Assembly: GCA_002286715.1 (NCBI GenBank)
Contig: NSJX01000002.1
Coordinates: forward strand, 606,396-670,395
Direction of reading: 5' to 3'
Length of the DNA: 64,000 nucleotides
Source: Dentipellis sp. KUC8613
Lineage: Eukaryota > Basidiomycota > Agaricomycetes > Russulales > Hericiaceae
Both the position numbers and the translations under genes were made by a program. Each line of letters opens with the position of its first letter. The stretch's first letter is position 1. The notes beneath the pieces are model-generated. The model did not search any database. It saw only the letters and a program-made list of their open reading frames with translations, and was not told the origin of the DNA. Of the stretch, positions 57,501-64,000 are shown in pieces.

Positions 57501-57691
57501 CGACGGGCCGCGGGGACAGCTTGACCCTTGCACGCTTGTTCACAAGTTTAATAGAGAGAAACTGGTACGAGGTTAGACTCAGAGTTATGAAGGATAATGC
57601 GGGCACGTACATCTGGTGTGCTATCCTCCGCTTCCAGGGCGACCCTCTGCACCTGGGCCGGGGGTGGCGTCTGCAACTGTGTGACGATCAT
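51512..57691 (-). CDS. NUP159: Nucleoporin Nup159 (NUP214-like)
   Basis: FG nucleoporin of the cytoplasmic face of the pore; its propeller binds the mRNA export helicase Dbp5. Starts MIVTQLQTPPPAQVQRVALE, then FLSIKLVNKRARVKLSPRPV. The beta-propeller covers about 430 residues: LAPIPSKAQLFTIANGKGWF, SLSWSPKGKQLAIGLQSGDI (after an intron ending CTTCTTAG), RGVIHATWLSNPAFYTIYAD. A very large exon follows with dozens of FG motifs (SAFGQP, SPFGQ, GFGAA type), Pro-rich linkers and a long Glu/Asp block near 53,900-54,130. The C-terminal third is coiled coil spread over small exons: QAAKQRDVMSKSVSGEGSG, KEIKAAAKDVLGLEALIEGH, KTRKEEILRFDKAKSDAEFA, TVSRTYRNIEIALDQQAYDV. About 1,850 aa. The 5' untranslated region seems to contain an intron. 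Confidence 0.92.
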
Positions 57692-58207
57692 GCTGCCACG
57701 ATTGCCTACGGAGCCATCATTCAGTCTGAAATTACCATGTCATGTTTGAGCAGACTTACCGAACACGAACTGAGGGATGGTGGACAGTGCTCAGGTGCAA
57801 GTGAACTCGCCGCGGCACCGTAACTGCGACAATCATCACAAAAAGCCGCGCCGGCTTGTTATAGATTTCGGCCCCCTGCACCGATTGCAAGCCGGGCGGA
57901 AGATTCCGAGGGCTCGCGAGGGATCGCAACTCGCTCGCGACTCTGTTGTATGGTCATCGCGACCAAGCACGATCTTGCTCCGAGTTGTAACCTCCCCAGA
58001 ATCTTTTATAGCCTCGCGGGCAGGTTGCATTCAAATGACAACTATCGCCAGGTCGTGACCAGCTTGTAATACCCTTGTACGTCCATTGCCTGTGGCCGAC
58101 TTCCACTAACTACCGCGCCCGTACTGCAGTGGCTGCCCCTACAGTTAAAACTCCGAGTAGCAGGAGCATTTTTACGCTTGAGCTGGGCTACGACCAAAAG
58201 CGACTAC

Positions 58208-58640
58208 ATTGACTTTTGACTCCTACCACCTCAGCTTCTCTCGCGTGCCCCCGCCCGCTCCCGCTGTCGTGCGCCCTCTGACTTGCTCCCTTTCTGTGCG
58301 CCCTCGCTCGCGCCCTGCCCCGCTCTTGCATCCCGTCCACCCTCGTGAACACGCTTTCACGCACCTCACTCGCGCGCCCTCTGTCGCACGCCCCCGTTCT
58401 CTCGCCCTCTCTCGTGTCGCGGCCTCTCGTGGCCTCTCGAGCCACCCTCCCGCGTCGCCCGCTCTCAAGCACTTTTCCTGCTGCCCGCTCTCGAGCCCCT
58501 TTCGCGCGCTGCGCGCCCTCTCGAACCTCCTTTGCGCGTCGCCCTTTCGCGTGTTGCGGCCTCTCGCCCCACCCGCTCTCGTGTTCTTTCTCTCTTCCTC
58601 TCATCTCCGTCTCGTCGCTGGGAGTCGCTTTGCCTGTTGT
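58208..58640. repeat. Pyrimidine-rich CTCTCG/CGCCCTC low-complexity tract
   Basis: About 430 bp in which the plus strand is almost all C and T with interspersed CG, built from loosely repeated words such as CCCTCTCG, CTCTCGTG and GCGCCCTC. It encodes only biased Arg/Leu/Ser frames in all readings, so the open frames across it are artefacts of composition. Confidence 0.65.
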
Positions 58641-58817
58641 CCTCTCTCGCGCTCCTGTTTTTGGTCCAGCGGTGCATCTTGTCCGGTTTGGTCAAGCGCA
58701 GTCGGTAGGAGAAGACTCTGGAACTGAAGAGATACTTATTTTATGTTGTACAACACGTATCTGAGTAGTCAGAATAATCAGAATGGTCATTCGTTTTTGT
58801 CTATCCGAAATCTCTAA

Positions 58818-59471
58818 TTACAATAAAAAAATACGAATAAAGTATGAATAAAAAAGCTGAATAACAGCTGGTAACCCAGTGTGATGCCGCACATGTTGAG
58901 AGGTCATTGCAATTTGGTGTGAGATCGCGACCCATCTCGCAAGTGCCATACGAGCGGCTTGCAATTCCGCTGCGAGAAACAGCGTTGGGAAACATTGGTT
59001 ATACAGCTTACGAGTGATTGCACGCATCGCGAGCCCTCGCAAGTCCATTGCATCGGATTTTACCCCATCGCAATCGACATCTAATCTGAAACAAGTCTCG
59101 GGGGTTTTTCCTGATGATATTGGGCTCACCAGCTGTGACCGACCTGGATCGCGACCTGTCACGACTGTGACATAGGCGAAGCTGGCACCGTCACGGTTTA
59201 GGCTCGTCCCTCCTCCATGAACAGTTGCTTTTGCCCCCCCATTAAGTGTTGCTAATACCTTCCTTTGCAGCGTATAGACAAGTGCGTTCTTGTCTCTGAA
59301 GCCGTGTATTTTGCTCGCGCTAGTCGTTCCCGCATCGAAGCCCAAATACCCCGAGTCGTCTCGTTCAATGGAAATGTCTTCGAGGAATTGACCCATAGGG
59401 TTGAGGAAAGTAAAATGGCCGCTTCCGAATAGATGAGAAAGGAGACCATTCTGTGAGTGCTGTAATTCCAA
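58818..59471 (-). CDS. Unrecognised 217-codon frame, perhaps a relic
   Basis: One continuous frame with protein-like segments (SGHFTFLNPMGQFLEDISIE; ERDDSGYLGFDAGTTSASK; TCFRLDVDCDGVKSDAMDLR) but no family I know. It ends in an AT-rich stretch and reads into a hydrophobic tail (QLFYSYFIRIFLL) that looks accidental. No intron signals are obvious. It may be a fragment of a decayed gene or repeat, together with the pieces just upstream. Confidence 0.3.
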   Translation of the reverse strand: MELQHSQNGLLSHLFGSGHFTFLNPMGQFLEDISIERDDSGYLGFDAGTTSASKIHGFRDKNALVYTLQRKVLATLNGGAKATVHGGGTSLNRDGASFAYVTVVTGRDPGRSQLVSPISSGKTPETCFRLDVDCDGVKSDAMDLRGLAMRAITRKLYNQCFPTLFLAAELQAARMALARWVAISHQIAMTSQHVRHHTGLPAVIQLFYSYFIRIFLL

Positions 59472-59519
59472 TTCTCAGAAGTATATGCCGATGTCCTGCA
59501 GACCATGCATAAAGCGATC

Positions 59520-59822
59520 AGAATATCTCCTCGTGCGGGAAGCCCCAGTGCGGGTCTATGTATCCGTTCCATTGCCTACTGACGCTCAATTTCGGCCCTC
59601 GTGTGTTAGTGGAACGTCCGTGCCGTGAGTCGTAATAGCCCATTGGATGCCTGCTCAATTGCAAAGGCTCTCAACGGTGACATGAGCGGAAGCAACGTCC
59701 TCGTAATAGTTTATGGAGGCGACACGAGGCGTGATATCCTGATCGAATAGAGGGATCACGGCGCTGGTACAACCTGCGTAAAATACACTGTAGGTCTTAT
59801 CCTTGCTGTGCGAGTATCGCAT
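59520..59822 (-). pseudogene. Broken protein-like fragments
   Basis: Two minus-strand frames read like real protein but do not join without a shift. One starts at an ATG at 59,822 (MRYSHSKDKTYSVFYAGCTS; QDITPRVASINYYEDVASAH) and stops at 59,655. The other overlaps its end in another frame (LSRHPMGYYDSRHGRSTN; QWNGYIDPHWGFPHEEIF) and stops near 59,521. Either an unseen intron links them or the gene has a frameshift. Family unknown. Confidence 0.3.
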
Positions 59823-60610
59823 TGACACCGGGCGTCATGAACAGGACACTAAGCCTTTTGTTTCGATTACGGTTCAAGGGATGGTCGTTCGCCTATTCCA
59901 CTGCGTATCATGTTCCATGGCATCACCCTTGGGAGTTCGTGTACGAACCTTGGACATCGATATACCTGAAATATCCGATGGAGCCGACGACAGTAAACGG
60001 CATCTACTGTATCCCTCCGGAAACCCGCTGACTCGGATCGATGGCTTCTTCCTCGAACGCAGTGTCCTTTCCTATATTATTGGCGTTCTCAACGATCTTC
60101 GCTAGATTTTCGGTCTCCACGCTACTTCCCACGACAACGAAGAGGGTCAAAGTTCGTGCAAGACTGCAATCTTCGAAGGTGCTCCTCAGCTTCGCGAGAA
60201 GTACGTTCTAGATGATAGCCAACGAACGACATCAAGGATCAGCGGAAAGTCTGCTCTGGAAATACCTTGCCGAGACGAGAAGGTGGCTGCGATGAGCTAT
60301 GACCGTACACACGTAACCCTGTATTCTATTTTCCAAATGAACACGTCGTCTACCGTCGGATGCGCGGACAGGTCAAGCCTTTCCGGTTCCGTTACATTCT
60401 TCGAGCCTGAGTCTGGGGGAGCTCGGCGAAGTGTAGCGGTATGCGAATACTACGTAGCACGTGCGCGTGAGATGTGGCGTGTTCCTCGGCCGTTCCGACT
60501 GAGTCTGGTTGCATGCACAGCACTCGGACAGAGCGCATTTATAACTCTCTTCAACAGCCCATTAACTTCACAAGCCCCTTTTCTCTCTGTTCGTCACCCA
60601 CGACTTCAAG

Positions 60611-61569
60611 ATGCCGGACACCGCAGCTTTGATATCGCACATTGTGTCTCAGACGAGGCAGAATGTCGAGTTTCTGATGTCGCAGAACGAGATCTCGAGG
60701 GACGCCGGAAACGATATCCTCAGAAAACTCCCGTCGGCATCCGATTCCTCCATAATGGCTCTATCGAACCAGACAGCTCGGATGGCCATTCCGTCACCCT
60801 CCCATACTCCTGCTGCTCCTCCTGAGCCAGCTCGCAGTGCGCCACCTCCTGCAGCCCGCACCACCCGTGCAAAGGCGCTGTGGGCCTACAACGAGAACGG
60901 ATCGGTATGTACAACGTGTGGTACCCAGCGCACCGCTGCTGTGACCTGACCGTATATACAGGAACCAAATGATCTCTCGTTCCGTCCTGGAGATATCATA
61001 GAGATTGTTTCGGAAAGCAATGCAGATTGGTGGACGGGCCGAGCGAACGGGAAGCAAGGCTTGTTCCCTTCCAACTATGTCGAGAAGATCGACTCCTACG
61101 CACCCTCATCCGGCCCACCCGCACCGTCCTACCCTAGCCGCGGGACGCCCCAGCCGCCTGCTTCTTACCAGGCCCCTCCTCCTCCCGCTTCCTATTCGTC
61201 TCCGCCTCCTCCCGCCCAGTATGCGGCCCCGCCCCCTCCCGGCCCTGTGTACCAAGCCCCCCCTCCCCAGGCTTACAATCCGTATATGCAGCAGGCTCCT
61301 CCTCCCCAGCCGCAATACCAGGAGGCCCCTCCTCCTCAGAAGACTAGCCGGTTTGGTGGGCTTGGACAAACGGTATGATACCATAGTTTACATCTGCTAT
61401 CGTATAAATTGAAGCTCATACAACTCTTCTTTTCCAGATGGCTACCTCTGCGGCTGGTGGTCTCGGGTTTGGTGCAGGTTCGTGCAGTCGTCTATCGTTT
61501 CTGAATAAGACCCTGATGTTCTTTGCAGGTGCCGCTATTGGAGGCGATCTTATCAACTCCATCTTCTAA
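60611..61569 (+). CDS. PIN3: SH3-domain protein, Pin3/Lsb1-like
   Basis: Cortical adaptor that binds Las17/WASP-type proteins; yeast relatives also promote prion formation. Starts [40 protein letters not shown]. The SH3 domain spans an intron: [55 protein letters not shown], with the ALYDY-type ALWAY, the WW pair and the PSNYV end. A Pro/Tyr/Gln-rich tail follows ([20 protein letters not shown]), then two small exons encode [26 protein letters not shown], a Gly/Ala end shared by this fungal family. About 265 aa, four exons. It is the last intact host gene before the transposon, which inserted 196 bp past its stop. Confidence 0.88.
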
Positions 61570-61757
61570 AACAGTCATTCGGACCCTCGTCTTGCAGCTC
61601 TGTTTTTGTAGTCAGTTTCTTGTACGTGCGTTATCATCAAGGTCAATATACGCTCGCGCTTTAGTCATGTAGAAGATCTACTTCCGGATGGATGCTATGT
61701 AATTAGTGATACATATGTTTTCGGACCCTGCGTCAGAATTAAAGACGGTCATCGCGT

Positions 61758-61765
61758 TGCTATGC
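61758..61765. repeat. Target-site duplication, left copy (TGCTATGC)
   Basis: Eight bases directly next to the left terminal inverted repeat, identical to the eight bases directly beyond the right one. Confidence 0.9.
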
Positions 61766-61800
61766 AGGACCCCCGATAATCCCTATAAGAGGCCTGGGCC
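61766..61800. repeat. Terminal inverted repeat, left (35 bp)
   Basis: Begins AGGACCCCCGATAATC and ends GAGGCCTGGGCC. It is the exact reverse complement of 63,502-63,536 over 35 of 35 bases; similarity stops at once on the inside. Confidence 0.93.
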
Positions 61801-61805
61801 GCCGG

Positions 61806-61911
61806 CGGACGAAATTTGACGAATTTCGGCCTAAGGCCACGGTCAAAACGGACGAATTTAGGTCGGATGGGGGGTCCAGGGTTCGTCCACTTTCGCGGAC
61901 GAAAATGAGGT
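61806..61911. repeat. Left subterminal GGACGAA repeats
   Basis: Copies of (C/G)GGACGAA(A/T)TT-type words near 61,806, 61,819, 61,850 and 61,901, with an inverted GTTCGTCC near 61,883; the block CGAATTTCGGCCTAA also occurs at the right end. Candidate transposase-binding sites. Confidence 0.6.
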
Positions 61912-62518
61912 CTCGCCGAGGGGGCCTGGGTCACATACGGACATTTTCTGTCATGTGCCCGTGACATATAGGAGGGATGGATTACCCTTAAAAGGAAGGG
62001 CTAGATAGCACATGTTTCCGTCTTCACTCCATTACTTGGAAGCGCCGCCTGCGTCGGCTACGCCCTTGCTTGCGGGGAGGGTTAAATAAGTGATTTCTTG
62101 AATCATAAGTATCATGCATGTGATTTATGCCTTAAATTCGCAGGTGTGGACATAGATATTATTTCTTGGTCACCGCAGTGAGCGACACGATGTGCAATAT
62201 AATGCCAGGCACGAGCAGATTGAGATGCGTGGCATACGAATGTATTACACAGACACGTAGACAAAGAGGGTGTGGGAAGGGGTTCTAACAAGGGCTGAAA
62301 GAAAAGCAATCTGACCTTGCCAGTGGTGTATACTTTCGAAGAGCATGAGCACGTGCGTCGACACATCTAGGGTTACGGCACTTTCCGACGGTCAGGGTTA
62401 CGAATTCCGACATGGGAACACCCTTGCAAGCAAGGGAATCTCAAAATTTGCCAATAAATCTAGAAATTTCTTTTAAATTATAAGGCCACTGTGCTAGCCA
62501 TAGTCGTTGCTACGCTGT

Positions 62519-63280
62519 ATGGTGATGGGTACCTCCACACGCCATTCTGATTCACTCGCCCGCATCCCGATGGGCAACTCAGTCATCGAGCTCACTGATC
62601 AGTTACCTGCTTCCGAGGCGGCTGTAATCCTGCATGCATGGATAGGGAAGGGCAAAACACTTCCCTCCAAACTTACCGTCGCGTGCACCTGATGCTCTAT
62701 CATTCAGGCCTTGAACCGACGGCGGAAAGCATTCAAGTATTTGCCCCAGTCGCTGCAGGAAGTCGTCGCGGATGGCCGCATCTCGACTGTCAGCGCGCTA
62801 GTCACGGAGCCCACGAAGAGCTCGGCCTACGGGTTTATCATGCTAGATGGCAAAATCGTGTTGGCCAAAGGTATGTATCGTCTCAACCCGCCCCGGAGAT
62901 GTGCTAATCCATGTTCAGTTCTCGCGATCTATGCCAAGACGGGCGGAAAGAACGGGAAACATGCCTGGGTTAATGAAGCGTCCAACATCGCCGCACCCTC
63001 GTATCTCGCACTCAAAGCCTTCGAACATCTCTCTCGCCAACACTTCCGACCTATACCCGAGACTCTGGCCCATCTGCAGGTATCAAAATTCGCTCTGTCT
63101 TCGCCGAATTCATTCCTTTGTGCTCTGGAAAATGTGCCCAAGGAATTTGGAGGAAATCTTGTGATTTTACCTGCTGACTACAAGATATTCGTCTCTCTCA
63201 GAGACTCGCAGACCGCGCTTCTTACCGCTGTGCAAAAGCTTTTGTCTAAGAAAGCTGAGTCGGATACCGAGGATACCTAG
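62519..63280 (+). CDS. Cargo gene inside the transposon, unrecognised
   Basis: Three exons (62,519-62,623, 62,708-62,870, 62,919-63,280) give 630 nt in frame, about 209 aa. It starts MVMGTSTRHSDSLARIPMGN and continues RRKAFKYLPQSLQEVVADGR, SAYGFIMLDGKIVLAK-VLAIYAKTGG, HAWVNEASNIAAPSYLALKA, KFALSSPNSFLCALENVPKE, FGGNLVILPADYKIFVSLRD, ending LLSKKAESDTEDT. Intron 2 has clean signals (GTATGT...TTCAG). Intron 1 could instead end the first exon at a GTCGCG donor, which would be too short. A CCAAT (62,451) and an AT-rich box (62,471-62,483) precede it. No catalytic motif, membrane helix or signal peptide is visible; it is not a transposase of any class I know. Codon use is ordinary for the host, suggesting capture of a host gene. 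Confidence 0.7.
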
Positions 63281-63383
63281 ATACACGCGATGTTACCTGT
63301 TCATTCTAATTCATATGCCTATATTCTCGTGTTCTAAGGATGCTTGTAGGTACAGGAGAAAAAATACGTGTTTTTGAGGCCTG

Positions 63384-63500
63384 GTACTATTCTACGGACG
63401 AATTTGAGGAATCCTTCGGAGGCCACGGTCGATACGGACGAATTTCGGCCTAAAACGCCCAAAACACGTCGGGACGAAAATGGGCAAAATCCCGAAATTT
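63384..63500. repeat. Right subterminal GGACGAA repeats
   Basis: Copies of GGACGAATTT near 63,397 and 63,436 and GGACGAAAAT near 63,472, with the shared block GAGGCCACGGTC...CGAATTTCGGCCTAA matching the left end in rearranged order. Confidence 0.6.
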
Positions 63501-63501
63501 T

Positions 63502-63536
63502 GGCCCAGGCCTCTTATAGGGATTATCGGGGGTCCT
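63502..63536. repeat. Terminal inverted repeat, right (35 bp)
   Basis: Begins GGCCCAGGCCTC and ends GATTATCGGGGGTCCT, the perfect complement of the left repeat. Confidence 0.93.
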
Positions 63537-63544
63537 TGCTATGC
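63537..63544. repeat. Target-site duplication, right copy (TGCTATGC)
   Basis: Identical to 61,758-61,765; the ninth base on each side differs from what a longer duplication would need. Confidence 0.9.
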
Positions 63545-63805
63545 TCGTCTGCGCGTACATGAAGAACAATTGTGGATCCACAAGTTATAGTAATGAGTAA
63601 CGTTGGATAATAAATAAACCGGCAAGGGTCGCGATCAACACACGCGACGAAACCGCCACTGCGCCAAAACGTAGCCTCTTCATTAGCACAGAGCGCTCGC
63701 ACTTCCGGTATATATGTCTTTCCTGACATGCGCACAATCCTTCAACACTTTCCCTGACCTTTCCTGTATACCCCATAACCCGAGCATTCCGCCTACACTC
63801 CCAAG

Positions 63806-64000
63806 ATGCTCCGTGTCGATACGCCGCACTCGCCTCCGCCCACCCCATCCATATCCTTGACCACCAGTGAGGGACCACGCCCTCTGCGCACAGGTGCGCT
63901 GCTATGTCCTCCGCTGCAAATTCACTGACTGACAGCCTGACGTCGGCAAGGCCACCAGAATGTACTATCACGACTCCAAGCGTTGCTGCCCTCCCCGTCC
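63806..64000 (+). CDS. Start of a gene cut by the window edge
   Basis: ATG at 63,806 opens MLRVDTPHSPPPTPSISLTT SEGPRPLRT. A GTGCGC donor near 63,891 and an acceptor ending CGGCAAG join it in phase to GHQNVLSRLQALLPSPS, which runs to the last base. Pro/Ser-rich N-terminus, no family recognisable from so little. An opposite-strand frame (63,585-63,971) covers the same bases but has less protein-like character. Confidence 0.4.

Larger units (their letters stand above)
57692..60610. other. 2.9-kb region without an intact gene
   Basis: Between divergent NUP159 and the SH3-protein gene. Holds the NUP159 promoter, a skewed pyrimidine tract (58,208-58,640), a 217-codon unrecognised frame (58,818-59,471, minus), broken protein-like pieces (59,520-59,822, minus) and the promoter of the next gene. 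No terminal repeats found. Confidence 0.45.
61766..63536 (+). mobile_element. Non-autonomous TIR transposon (1,771 bp) carrying a spliced gene
   Basis: Complete DNA transposon bounded by perfect 35-bp terminal inverted repeats and a perfect 8-bp duplication. Eight-base duplications are known from hAT, P and KDZ/Zisupton-type elements; the termini do not let me choose. Subterminal regions on both sides are dense in GGACGAA(A/T)TT and its complement, as expected of transposase-binding sites. No transposase frame (no DDE/DDD domain, no zinc finger) is present, so it must move in trans. Inside, oriented rightwards, lies one intact intron-containing gene. Identical repeats and duplications imply recent insertion. 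It sits between the SH3-protein gene and the gene that starts at 63,806. Confidence 0.88.

Noticed and set aside
57895..59035. GAGGGCTCGCGA word occurring near 57,908 and (inverted) near 59,020 as transposon ends
   Set aside because: Match is only about 13 bp, GC-rich and self-complementary, with no flanking duplication.
62370..62402. Telomere-like AGGGTTACGG / CAGGGTTACG words inside the transposon
   Set aside because: Only two imperfect copies, not the fungal TTAGGG tandem pattern.
61766..63536. Assignment to a named superfamily (hAT, P or KDZ)
   Set aside because: An 8-bp duplication fits several families and no transposase or diagnostic end sequence is available in the window.
63585..63971. 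Minus-strand 128-codon frame at the right edge
   Set aside because: Overlaps a better plus-strand gene start with in-phase splice signals and has no protein-like domains.

Overview
The window is nuclear DNA from a filamentous fungus, most likely an Agaricomycete-type basidiomycete. It is GC-rich, and nearly every gene is cut by short introns (about 45-90 nt, GTRNGT...YAG). The gene content is eukaryotic and fungal: lysine made through homoaconitase, a fused dethiobiotin synthetase/DAPA aminotransferase, a two-cysteine-plus-CAAX Ras, pICln, Nup159 and Sde2. I rebuilt 26 gene models by joining exons by hand; antisense and alternate-frame shadow ORFs are left out.

Layout. 0-5 kb: a long-tailed seven-transmembrane receptor and a Ras GTPase, both plus strand. 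5.8-13.4 kb: a CIA30 complex I assembly factor, a C-terminally membrane-anchored aspartic protease, a 2.8-kb stretch with no supported gene, and a DUF1295 steroid-reductase-like membrane protein. 13.9-19.1 kb: an unrecognised membrane protein, a coiled-coil protein and a probable bHLH-zipper factor. 20.5-29.8 kb: ketol-acid reductoisomerase (ILV5), a second aspartic protease of the same architecture, trimethyllysine dioxygenase (carnitine synthesis) and homoaconitase (LYS4). 30.1-37.8 kb: an XLF/Nej1-like DNA repair protein, a tiny nine-cysteine protein encoded by four exons, a 2.5-kb gap, SDE2, and SEC61 beta with a possible upstream ORF. 38.7-44 kb: a histone-fold protein with a PIP-like motif, the biotin synthesis fusion, and a CoA-type Nudix hydrolase. 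44.4-57.7 kb: a long disordered protein, a four-helix MARVEL-type protein, pICln, and the nucleoporin Nup159. 57.7-60.6 kb: no intact gene, but a skewed pyrimidine tract and decayed coding fragments. 60.6 kb to the end: a Pin3/Lsb1-like SH3 protein, then a complete mobile element, then the first exons of a gene running off the window.

The most notable structure is at 61,766-63,536. It has perfect 35-bp terminal inverted repeats, a perfect 8-bp target-site duplication (TGCTATGC), subterminal GGACGAA-type repeats, no transposase, and one spliced host-style gene of about 209 codons that I do not recognise. It looks like a recent insertion of a non-autonomous DNA transposon that carries a cargo gene.

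Several genes belong to common themes (amino-acid and cofactor synthesis: ILV5, LYS4, BIO3-BIO1, trimethyllysine dioxygenase; nuclear functions: NUP159, pICln, SDE2, XLF, histone fold), but nothing suggests a cluster. Spacing and orientation are those of ordinary fungal housekeeping DNA with a few gene-poor gaps.
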